Below, one piece after another: positions 19,289 through 31,900 of a stretch of 64,000 bases of DNA. The position numbers were made by a program, and so were the translations under genes. Origin of the DNA: Chitinophagaceae bacterium (GTDB taxonomy: Bacteria; Bacteroidota; Bacteroidia; Chitinophagales; Chitinophagaceae); NCBI GenBank assembly GCA_947447265.1, contig CANFKC010000002.1:1-64000 (forward strand), in the 5' to 3' direction. Position 1 is the stretch's first letter. Each line of letters begins with the position of its first letter. The notes under the pieces were generated by a model, which did no database searches, had not been told where the DNA came from, and worked only from the letters and a program-made list of their open reading frames with translations.

Positions 19289-19933
19289 CTTTCTTTAGAG
19301 TTGCAGGAGTTGAGCGATGTTTTTTTACTGAAATGCTTTTGCCACAAAAAATGCATTAGACCGCATTTGGTCTGAATTATTCAATCTCATTAAGTTTACA
19401 ATTAGTGTATGCGTTATGATGCCGTCGGGATCATTTCTTACCGTAATTACATTGCCTGAAAGGTTGATGTATTTCGCTAATCGCACTGTTGGTTGTACTA
19501 CTCTATTTGTTCCCGTTTATGTGAAACGATATCATTGATTAAACCTTGGCATTGAATTACATAAATGTTTCAGCCAATTAAACTATGATCTGTTTTTACT
19601 GTCATAAATTTTAAGAGAAAACTGAATATCAATTGCCGGTTAATGAACGAAGGAAAGGGTCGGAAGTACCGTCTAATCTTTTGGATAGCGACAATTGTAT
19701 GTGTTTCAGATTTCGAAAAAAATGTTATACTTTGCAGCAAATATTCATTTTGGGTGTTTTCTGTACAAGTAAACAGCGTTTTGAGGTGAAATATTAAATA
19801 AAAATCAACGATTTACATTTTATTGTAGTCTTTGGTTGAGAAAGGTGCAAGCAGTTGCGCCTATTTGCTATTGAGGTATTTGCTTTAATATAATTAGTAT
19901 AAGTTATTGATCATTTTTACCGAACAATTTTTT
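19289..19933. other. Long upstream region of the giant adhesin gene
   Basis: No confident gene lies here. The proximal part is AT-rich and contains the candidate promoter at 19703-19735. The start codon assigned downstream leaves an untranslated leader of roughly 190 bases, rich in A and T, without an obvious hairpin. Confidence 0.5.
19703..19735 (+). promoter_or_regulatory. Candidate Bacteroidota-type promoter for the giant adhesin gene
   Basis: TATACTTTGC at 19726-19735 matches the TAnnTTTG -7 consensus. A TTTC at 19703-19706 lies about 19 bp upstream, in the place of the -33 TTTG box. Transcription would start near 19741. Confidence 0.55.
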
Positions 19934-22900
19934 ATGAAGAGAATCTTATCAGGCATTATGCCGGTGTTATTAACCCTAGTTGTTCTTTTATTTTCAAGCC
20001 TCGAATCAAGGGCAACGCACATTTTCGGTTGTGACCTTAACTACACCTGGCTGCATGACAGTACCTATAAGATTTCGCTGGTAGTATATGGCGACTGTTC
20101 GGCCAGTGGCACTGCTCCGTTTACAGGGTTATCTACTGCAACTCCAACAATATGTATTTTCAATGGTTCAGCAACAACAGCAACAACCAGTTTTAACCTT
20201 GCGATTCAGGCTCCAACTACAGGAGTGGAAGTGACCCCGGTTTGTACCGCAGATACCGGGCATACACAATGTACAAGTACATCTTATACAACACCTGGTG
20301 TTAAAAAGTTTGTTTATTCTGCCAATTATACGTTCCCGTCCAGGTCTACCGCATGGCGTATTGTCTTTAACGGAGCATACGGTTCATCTTCTGCTGGTAG
20401 GTCGTCAACAATTGACAACATATCCGGAGCAGGTTCCACTATCATACAATTGGTCGATACCTTAAATAATACTACTTACACCAATAATAGTCCGAATCTT
20501 ACTGTTTTACCTACACCCTTCTTCTGTACCAACCGATCTAACAACTATAATCCCGGCGCAGTTGATGCAGATGGAGATAGTCTTGTATTTGCATTGGTTA
20601 CTGGTAGGATTGCTCCAACCGGCGGTGGCGGCGGCGGCGGTGGTTGTAATTCAGGCGGCAGCAATGTTACTTATACCGGAGGTGCGTCTGCTGGAACACC
20701 AATCAGAACAACATCTTCTTATTCTTTTAATCCTGCAAACGGGCAAATATCTTACACAACTACACTAACTCAACGAGCACTCGGGGTGTATAATGTTAGG
20801 GAGTATAGGGGGGGCGTATTAGTCGGAACCAGCCAGCGCGAGATGACATTTTTGATATTGACCTGTGCGGTTACTCCTCCATCAGGTAACATTTCATCTG
20901 CTACAAATGGTACGATTACGGATACAGTGCACTATGCTGCATGTACCAATTCGGGTCCAACATCCTTCCATATAGTTCCTACGGCTGCAGATACTAGCTA
21001 CACTATTAACGTGACTACGGCTGGTTTGCCAACCGGATCAACTTTCGTGGTAACTAATAACGGAACCAACCACCCTGATGGCCTTTTCAGTTGGAATACT
21101 ACGGGTGTTGCAACGGGCAATTATACTTTTTATGTTACCTATACTGATAATGCCTGCCCGCTTTCGGGTAACCAGACTATCGCTTATACAGTAACTATAA
21201 ATCCGCAACCACATATTTCGCCTATTTCCGGTGCTGATTCTGTGTGCGTAGGCGCTTCCATTACTTTAACGGATACCACCACAACAGGAGTTTGGTCCAG
21301 CGATAATACTGCTCTGGCCAGCGTTTCTCCTACTGGTATTGTTACCGGTATTAATGGTGGGCAAGATACCATCAGGTATACGTTTACTAACTCTTGTGGA
21401 AGCCTTTCGGCAGCAAAAGGTGTTTATGTAAAACCATTACCGGATGCTGGTATTATATCAGGTACCAATGTTGTTTGCCCTGGTTCAACAGTTACGCTCA
21501 GTGAAACTGTTCCGGGTGGCACCTGGAGTACGGTATTTCCGGCCATTGCGTCAGTTTCAACCGCGGGCGTGGTTACCGGTATTACCAACGGTGTCGATAC
21601 TATTAAATATACTGTTACCAACACTTGCGGAACAGCAGTTGCTCGATTTGTGGTTACCGTTAACTCGGTACCTAATGCGGGCACCATTACCGGTTCTTCA
21701 ACTGTGTGCCAAGGCGCAAGTACCACCCTTACCAATGCAGTTACCGGCGGTGTATGGAGTAGTGTATTTACCGGCATCGCTTCCGTAAGCGCTACTGGTG
21801 TAGTGACAGGTATCAGTCCGGGTGTTGATACTATTAAATATACAGTTACTCAAACCTGTGGCACTGCGGTAGCCACCTTTGTTATTACTGTTACACCATT
21901 ACCAACTGTTGGTGCAATATCTGGCCCAACCACAGTCTGCGAAGGTGCTACTATTACTTTGGTTGACGGCACAGCCGGCGGCACCTGGACCAGCGTATTC
22001 CCGGCAATAGCAACAGTTAGCAGCACGGGCGTAGTTACCGGTGTCGCAGCGGGTGTTGATACTATTAAATATACTATTACCAATAGTTGCGGAACGGTTT
22101 CAGCAAGCTATGTTGTTACAGTTAATCCGTTACCACTGGCAGGTGTTATAACCAGCCCATCAAATATGTGCCCTGGCAACACTACCGTATTTACAGAGAC
22201 AGTACCGGGAGGTACCTGGAGTTCCAGTAATGCTGCAATAGCTACCGTAAATCCGGCAACAGGTTCGGTTACAGCAGTATCAGTTGGCGCAGTTAATATT
22301 ACTTATACGGTTACCAATGCTTGCGGTTCGGCGTTTACGTTTGAAGCGCTGGCAGTTAATTCTACACCAAATCCCGGTGGCATATCAGGCACAACCAGCG
22401 TGTGCGTAGGCGCTACAACAGCACTGGCTGATACGATTACCGGTGGTGTTTGGACCAGCAGTAATACCAGCGTTGCGACTATTAGTGCAACAGGCGTAGT
22501 TACAGGCGTTGTTGCCGGTACTACCACAATTTCTTATACCGTAACTACCAGTTGCGGAACGGCTACCACTTCAATCACTGTTACCGTTAATCCTCTGCCT
22601 AATGTAGCTGCTATTACTGGCACTACTGTGGTTTGTCCTACTTTCAGCAGCACACTCAGCGATGCAACAACGGGCGGCACATGGAGCAGCAGCAATACAG
22701 CAATTGCTACAGTTAATGCAACAGGTACCGTAACGGGTGTCGCTTCCGGTACTGCTATTATTACTTATTCATTAACTACCAGTTGCGGAACGGCAATGGA
22801 TACCGCATTATTTACCGTAAGCCCATTGCCAAATGCAGGCCTGATAACTGGTTCTGACCAGGTATGTATAGGCTTGACAACATCTCTTACCCCTTCGGTT

Positions 22901-25900
22901 ACCGGTGGTGTTTGGAGTGTAAATAATGCAGCAAGGGCATCTATCACTACTTCAGGTGTTGTTACCGGTATTACTACCGGCACCTTTATTACTTCTTATA
23001 CCGTAACCAACAGTTGTGGCAGCGCTTCTGATACCATGCTGATGCGGGTTTCACCAGCTCCAACGGCAGGAACAATAACTGGTCCGACAAGTGTTTGTCT
23101 GGGATCGGATATCACATTGAGCAACACTACAACAGGTGGTACCTGGATAGCGCCTGATGCGACTTATGCTGTCATCACTTCGGGTGGAGTAGTTACAGGT
23201 ACTGGCGTTGGCACCACCATCATATCTTATGCAGTTACTAATTTATGCGGTACTGTATACGATACCATGCTGATCACTATTCTACCATTGCCAGACCCAG
23301 GTACGATAACAGGAACAACAACAGTATGCCCTGGCGCTACAACAACATTATCAGATGCGATATCAGGTGGTGTTTGGAGTACCGTTGATGCGTCGGTAGC
23401 AAGCATTAGTTCTACCGGTGTAGTAACTGGTGTTGCGGCAAGTACTACTATAATATCTTATACGGTAACGAATAGCTGCGGCTCTGCTTCTGCAACAACA
23501 TCAGTTACAGTGAGCCCATTGCCTACTGCAGGTGTAATTACAGGTACAACAACAGCCTGCCCCGGCAACTCTTCGTTATTAGCTGATGCTGTAACCGGCG
23601 GAACGTGGACTACAAGTAATGCAGCAATAGCATCGGTTAACTCCGGTGGTTTTGTTACAGCAGTTGCAAGTGGTACGGCTATCATAACCTACACGGTAAC
23701 CAACAGTTGCGGCAGCGCGAATGATACCGCATTATTTACGGTAAGTCCACTGGCGACAGCGGGTACCATAACCGGTACTACTACAGTTTGCGTAGGTGCT
23801 AATACTACATTGGCCGATGCAACAAGCGGTGGCGTATGGAGCACAAGCAATGCTGCTGTAGCTTCGGTAAGCACAACGGGCGTTGTTACAGGCGTAAGCG
23901 CAGGTTCGGCAACTATTTCTTACACAGTAACCAACAGTTGCGGACCAGTTTCAGCAATTGCCAATGTTACTGTTAACGGGCTTCCTTCAGCCGGATCGGT
24001 ATCCGGTTCGAGCACAGTTTGTATCGGTTCCAGCATTACCCTTACTGCATCAGTTGCAGGTGGTACCTGGACAGCAAGCAACACTAATGGTACAGTAGTA
24101 GGCACAAGCTCAACAACTGCGCTCTTTGGTGGTAACTCATCAGGGTTCGATACTGTTAAATACAAAGTAACCAACACCTGCGGCGCTGACTCTACCACTT
24201 TCGTTGTGAATGTAGGTGTGCCAACATCGGCAGGTACAATAACCGGCCCTACCGGAGTTTGCGTAGGTGCTAATATTACATTAACGAACACAACTACAGG
24301 CGGCACCTGGAGCAGCAGCAATACTACTATTGCTTCTATCAACACAACAGGCACTGTATTTGGAAGGTCAGCAGGTACAGCCATCATCACTTATCTTTTA
24401 ACCAGCAGTTGCGGTGCGTCTATCGATACTCAGTTAGTGACTGTTGCACCGGCACCAACACCTGGTACTATCACCGGACCTACTTCAGTTTGTTCGGGTT
24501 CAAACATTACACTGGTTGGCACGGTAGCAGGTGGCACATGGGGTACAAGCAATGCATCAATTGCATCGGTAAGTACTACCGGTGTTGTAACGGGCGTATC
24601 AGCAGGCTCAGTTGCTATTACTTATACTATTACCAATGCTTGCTCATCAGTATTTGTAACTTCAGGTGTAACGGTTGATATTGCCCCTGATGCAGGTTCT
24701 ATTGCCGGACCAACCACAGTTTGTATCGGCACACCTATCACGCTTACAGATGCTTCAGCGGGTGGCGTATGGTCAACCAGCGATGCGACAGTTGCATCCG
24801 TTAGTACTACCGGGGTAGTAACAGGCCTTACGACAGGTACCGCTACTATTACTTATAGGGTTTCTAATAGTTGCGGTTCTGCTTTTGTTACTTCTTCAAT
24901 AACTGTAAATTCATCTTTAACAGCAGGCACTATCACTGGTCCTTCAGCGGTTTGTATCGGAGCTTTTATTGCTTTGGCCGATGCTACTACCGGTGGCGTA
25001 TGGAGCACAAGCGATGCTTCAGTTGCCTCAGTTGATGCATCTGGTAACGTTACCGGCGTAGCAACAGGCTCTGCAACAATATCTTATACAGTTACCAACA
25101 GTTGCGGCACCGCTTCGGCTACCGCAACAGTTAACGTTAGTCTGGTTGCAGATGCAGGCGTTATCAGCGGTTCAACCACAATCTGCGTTGGTACACCAAG
25201 TACTTTAACTGAATCGATTTCGGGTGGTACCTGGTCAACAAGTGACGCTTCAGTAGCGAGCATAAGCGCAGGCGGCACTGTTACAGGTGTTGCTGCAGGT
25301 TCGGCTAATATTACTTATACAGTTGTTACAGGTTGCGGTAGTGCATTCACTGCAGTTCCGGTAACCGTAACTACTTCACCTACTGCCGGTTCTATTTCCG
25401 GTCCTTCAAATGTTTGCGTTGGTTCATCAATAGCCCTTACCGATGCGGTAACTGGCGGTACATGGAGCACCGGCAATGCTGCGATAGCATCAGTTGATGC
25501 TTCAGGCAATGTAACAGGCGTGGCTACAGGTGTTGTTACTATCTCTTATACAGTGACCACAACTTGTGGTACTGCCAGTGCAACTACATCAATTACGGTT
25601 AGCCCGGCTGCAAATGCAGGTACTATCGGTGGCACAACAACAGTTTGTGTGGGTGCTTCAACTACATTAACAGAAACATCTTCGGGTGGTGTGTGGACCA
25701 CCAGCAACGCAGGTATTGCATCAGTTAACTCAGTTACCGGTGCCGTAACAGGTATTGCGGCTGGTTCTGCAAATATTACCTATACGGTTACCACAGCATG
25801 TGCAACCGCGTTCACGTCAACTCCGGTTACTGTAAATCCGCTGGCTAATGCGGGTTCAATTTCCGGTCCATCAACACTTTGCGTCGGCACTACTATTACA

Positions 25901-28900
25901 TTGACTGATGCCGCTGCCGGTGGTACATGGAGCACCAGCAATGCAGGTATAGCTTCAGTAAATGCAGCAGGTGCTGTTACGGGTGTTGCAAACGGTGTTG
26001 CTACTATTACTTATACAGTAACCAACAGTTGCGGAACTGCAACTGCTACACAGGTTGTAACAGTTAGCCCTACAGCTGATGCCGGAACAATTGGTGGTAC
26101 TACTACCATTTGCGTTGGCGGTACTTCAGCATTGACTGAGACTGCATCGGGTGGCGTATGGAGCAGCAGTAATGCTGCCGTTGCTTCCGTTACCGGTTCT
26201 GGTTTACTTATTGGGTTGTCTTCTGGCTCAGCTACTATTACTTATACGGTAACTACCGGTTGCGCTTCGGCGTTCACAACCATTCCGGTTACTGTTAATC
26301 CGAACCCTGTTGCGGGCACTATATCAGGTCCTTCATCAGTTTGTGCAGGTTCAATTATTTCATTAACCGACGCTACTACGGGCGGTACCTGGAGCAGCAG
26401 TGATAACACTGTAGCAACAGTAACTACTTCCGGAGCTGTAACCGGCGTTGCGGCAGGTAGCGCAATCATATCTTATTCAGTAACCAACAGTTGCGGTACA
26501 GCAAATGCAACCCATGCGGTAACTGTAAACGCAGCAGCAGTTGCCGGTACTATAAGCGGTACTACAACATTATGTGTTGGTGCGTCAAGCACATTGTCAG
26601 AAACTGTTAGCGGTGGCGTTTGGAGCACAAGTAGTGCTGCAGTAGCGTCTATCAGTGCGGCTGGTGTATTGACCGGAGTATCTGCTGGTTCAGCAAACAT
26701 TACTTATACTGTAACTACCGCATGCGGTAGTGCATTCACAACTACAGGTGTTACCATTAATCCTAACCCGGATGCCGGTTCTATTGCCGGTCCATCTGCA
26801 GTTTGCGTAGGTGGTTCTATTACATTGAGCGATGCAACGGCGGGTGGTACCTGGAGTACCAGCAATGCAGGTGTTGCTTCTGTTAGCGGCACTGGGCTGG
26901 TATCAGGTGTTAGTGCAGGTACAGCTACTATATCTTATACGGTTACCAATAGTTGTGGAACTGCAAATGCAGTTGCTACGGTTAACGTAAGCAATGTTGC
27001 CAATGCAGGTGCGATAAGCGGTGCCACAACAGTTTGCGCTGGTTCGTCAACAACATTAACTGATGCTGCCGCAGGCGGCGTATGGAGCACCAGCAATGCA
27101 GGTGTTGCTTCGGTTAATAGTTCGGGTGTTGTAACAGGTGTTGCATCGGGTTCTGCTACTATTACTTATACAGTTACTACGGGTTGCTCTTCAGCATTCA
27201 CTACTTCTCCTATGACGGTTAATCCTGTGGCAAACGCAGGTGCTATTACAGGACCTTCAGTGGTTTGTAACGGTTCAACTATTACGTTGGTTGATGGTGT
27301 AAGCGGCGGCACATGGGCTACCAGCAATGCTGGTGTAGCGTCAGTAGATGGTTCAGGCGTTGTTACCGGTATTTCAACTGGTGCGGCTACTATATCTTAT
27401 ACAGTTACCAACAGCTGCGGTACAGCAACAACTACTTTCACAGTTAACTCAATGGTTGCTCCGAATGCGGGCGCTATTTCGGGTGCTGCGGCAATTTGTA
27501 TCGGTTCTTCATCTACTTTATCTGAAACGGTATCAGGTGGTACCTGGAGCAGCAGCAATACTGCTTTAGCTTCAGTAAATGCTTCCGGTGTGGTTCGTGG
27601 TGTTGCTGCGGGTACAGCAGTAATATCTTATACGGTTACCAACGCATGCGGAACGGCTACTGCAACTTATACGGTTGCTATCAGCGCCTTCCCTAATGCA
27701 GGTACTATTTCTGGTCCTTCTACCATATGCCTTGGTGTTCCGGTAACCTATACCGATACTATGGCAGGTGGTACCTGGAGCAGTGGCGATACAACCATAG
27801 CAAGGGTTGACGCGTCGGGCGTAGTTACCGGCCTTACTTTAGGCAGTACTAATATTTACTATTCCGTTACCAATGCTTGTGGTGCAACCAATGTTACTAT
27901 CTCTATTACAGTTGTTACTCCGCCAACGGCAGGCACAATATCCGGCACTACAACAGTTTGTCCGGGTGCATCTTCTACCTTATCAGCAACCGTATCTGGC
28001 GGCACATGGAGCAGCAGCAATACTGCTGTTGCAACCGTAAGCGGTGCGGGTGTAGTTACTGGTGTTGCTACCGGCAGCGCTGTTATTTCTTATGGTGTTA
28101 CAGGAAGCTGCGGTACTGTTTATGCGACTACAGCATTTACGGTAACTCCAGATACTGACCATGGTTCAATTGGTGGTGCTACTACATTATGTGCAGGGAC
28201 ATCAACAACATTGTCAGAAACAGTATCCGGCGGTACATGGTCAACCAGCGACGCTTCTATAGCATCAGTTGGTGCTACCGGAGTTATGACGGGTGTTGTA
28301 GCAGGTACTGCTACCATATCTTATACAGTTTCCGGAACATGCGGTACATCTGTAGCTACGCTGGGTGTAACCATCACTCCGGCCACAACTGCAGGTGCTG
28401 TTTCAGGACCTTCTTCTATCTGCCTTGCAGACAATGCCACCTTCACTTCTACAGTTAGTGGTGGTACATGGTCATCCAGCAACAGCTCAATTGCGAGTGT
28501 AAGCTCAACCGGTGTTGTTACCGGTGTTGCAGCTGGTTCGGCTACAATTTCTTATAGCGTTACCGGTAGTTGTGGTACAGCGGTTGCAACAGCAGCGGTT
28601 ACTATCTCTACGGTTCCTAACGAAGGATTTATTACGGGCGCAACAACTGTTTGTATGACCGCTTCTACTACCCTAACTGAATCAGTTACCGGTGGTGTAT
28701 GGAGCAGTGGTGCTCCTGCTGTTGCAAGCGTAAGTTCGACTGGTACAGTAACAGGCATTAGTGCCGGTACCGTAATTATTTCATACACAGTTACCAATGG
28801 TTGCGGTATGGCAGTTGCCACAGCGTATATGACAGTTGGTCCATTGCCAGATGCGGGTACTATTGCCGGTCCTTCAGCATTGTGTATCGGCACACCGGTA

Positions 28901-31900
28901 ACGATGACCGATACTGCCGCTGGTGGTACCTGGAGCACAAGCGATGCTTCTGTAGCTTCAGTAAATGCTTCAGGTGTGGTTACACCAGTAGCAACGGGTA
29001 CTGCTACTATTTCTTATACCAAGTCTAATAGCTGCGGTTCAGCAACAGCTACTGCATCAGTTACCGTTGATGTTGCTCCTACTACAGCAGGAACTGTTTC
29101 AACCACAACTCCAATATGTCCGGGTGTAACGGTAGCACTTACGTCTACTGTTACCGGCGGTTCATGGAGCACAAGCGATGCGTCTGTCGCATCAGTTGAT
29201 GCAGCAGGTAACGTTACCGCTGTTGCCGCAGGTACAGCTACTATCTCTTATACCGTTGCGAACAGTTGCGGTTCAGTATCCGCTACTTCAGTGGTTACGG
29301 TTAACACTGGTTCAAGTGCAGGAACAATAACGGCTGCCGGTACTTCGGTTTGCGAGGGTAGCACTATCACCTTAGCTGACGCTACCGCTGGTGGTGTATG
29401 GAGCACTGACGATGCTTCAATTGCATCAGTCGATGCTTCGGGTAATGTTACCGGTGTTACTGCAGGTACTACAATTATATCTTACACGGTTACCAACAGT
29501 TGCGGAACTTCTGCAACCAGTGTAGCGGTGAATGTTAACGCACTGCCTACACTTAGCGCTATTGGCGGACCAACTTCAGTTTGCGAAGGCACAACTGCAA
29601 CGCTTTCTGAAACTTACGCTGGTGGCACATGGTCAAGCAGTGATGCATCTATTGCTTCAATTGACGCATCTACTGGTGATATCACCGGCATTAGTGCTGG
29701 TACAGTTACGGTTACCTATACTGCTACAACAGCCTTTGGTTGTTCTGCTTCAATAACTGCAAGTATTGCAGTTAACCCTGCTCCTTCAGTTGCTGGTATT
29801 ACTGGTGCAGCTACTTCGGTTTGCGCAGGTTCAGCAATATCATTCAGCGATGCTACTGCAGGTGGTACCTGGAGCACAAGCGATGCTAGCGTTGCGTCAG
29901 TTGATGCATCTGGCACAGTAACAGGTGTTGCTGCAGGTACTGCAGTAATTTCTTATTCTGTAACTAACAGCTGCGGCACTGCCGATGCTACGGTTAACGT
30001 GAACGTATTCGCTTCTCCTGTTGTAAGTGCAATCACCGGCGCTACTTCGCTGTGCGCGGGTACTACAACAACTCTTTCTAATACTGCATTTGGTGGCACA
30101 TGGGTGAGCAGCAATACTGCTATAGCTACTATCAACAGCGGTGGTGACCTTACAGGTATTACTGCCGGTATTGTTACAATCTCTTATACAGTAACCAATG
30201 CGTTCGGTTGTTCTACAATGGTAACAACTGTTGATACCGTTAATCCGGGTACTGATGCAGGCACAATTACTGCTCCGGGCACTTCTTTATGTGCTGGTGC
30301 TACACTTGCGCTTACTGATGCTGCTGCGGGTGGTACATGGAGCAGCAGTGACGCTTCAATAGCGTCAGTTGATGCTTCTGGTCTTGTTACCGGTGTTACA
30401 GCTGGCACAGTGACTATTACCTATAGTGTAGCGAGTGCGTTCGGTTGCGGTACATTTACTACTGTTGATCTTACTATTAATCCGCTGCCTACTGTTGGCC
30501 CGATACTTGGTACAAACAGTATGTGTATCGGTAGCTCAGTTACCCATGCCGATGTTGCATTTGGTGGTGTGTGGACAAGCAGCGATGCTTCCATAGCTTC
30601 AGTTGGTGCTTCCAGTGGTGTTGTTACTGGTGTTGCTGCCGGTACAGCTACAATTACTTATAGTGTTACTAACGTTTACGGTTGCAGCGCAACGGTTACT
30701 ACAATCGATACTGTTTCCGTGATGCCATCATTAACTGCTATAGGCGGTCCGGCAAATGTTTGCGAAGGTGCGGTTGTAACGCTTACTAACGGCACTGCCG
30801 GTGGTACGTGGACAAGCAGCGATGCTACAATTGCTTCAGTTGATGCAACAACCGGTACTGTTAGTGGTGTTGCTGCGGGTACTGCTACAATCAGTTATTC
30901 TATGTCAACCAGCGGTGGTTGCTCAGCTACAGTTACAACAACTGAAACAGTTGATGCTGCGCCGGTTGTGGCTGCAATTACTGGCGCTACTTCGGTATGT
31001 GCAGGTTCTACTACTACGTTGGCTGATGTAATTCCTGGTGGCGGCTGGTTCAGCTCTGATGCGACTGTCGCATCAGTAAGTGCTACCGGTGACGTAACAG
31101 GCCTTACTGCTGGTGCAGCTGATATCTATTATACAGTTACAAATGCGGCAGGTTGCAGCTCAAGTGCTATGGTAACCTTCACTGTTAATGGCTATCCAAT
31201 AGTGCCTGCAATATCAGGTACAGGTAATGCCTGCCTTGGTGCTGTAGTTACGCTTACCGACGCTACTACGGGTGGTGTGTGGAGTTCAAGCGACGTTTCC
31301 GTTGCTTCAGTTGATGCAACAAGCGGAGATGTTTATGGTATATCATTAGGTACTGCTACTATTACTTATGTAGTAACAGGTGCAGGTGGCTGCGCAACTA
31401 CAGTTACAATAACTGAAACTGTTAACGCATTGCCTACCGTTTCTGCAACTACCGGAGCAAGCAATGTTTGCGAAGGCAGTTCAATAACACTGACCAACGC
31501 TACAACTGGCGGTACATGGAGCAGCAGTGATAATACTATCGCTTCAGTAGATGCTACAGGTAATGTAACCGGCATGGCTGGTGGCGTTGCAACTATTTCT
31601 TATACAGTTACCAATGCTGCAGGTTGTACTGCAAGCGCTACTTCGACAATAACAGTTGATGCGCTTCCGGTTGTTCCGGCAATATCAGGTACTGCGGCGC
31701 TTTGCCTTGGTGCTACCGCAACTTATACTGATGCTGTAACGGGTGGTACATGGTCTACCAGCGACGCTTCAGTAGCATCAGTTTCTTCAACTGGCACTGT
31801 AGTGGCTAACGCGGTTGGTTCGGCTGTTATTTCTTATACCGTTGTAAGTGGTGCAGGTTGTTCTACATTTGTTACCCTTGCAGTTACGGTTAACCCAATG

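Noticed and set aside
19330-19520. A minus-strand open stretch ending NSDQMRSNAFFVAKAFQ upstream of the adhesin gene.
   Set aside because: About 57 codons between stops, no good start and no recognisable family; it could be a gene remnant but chance is as likely.
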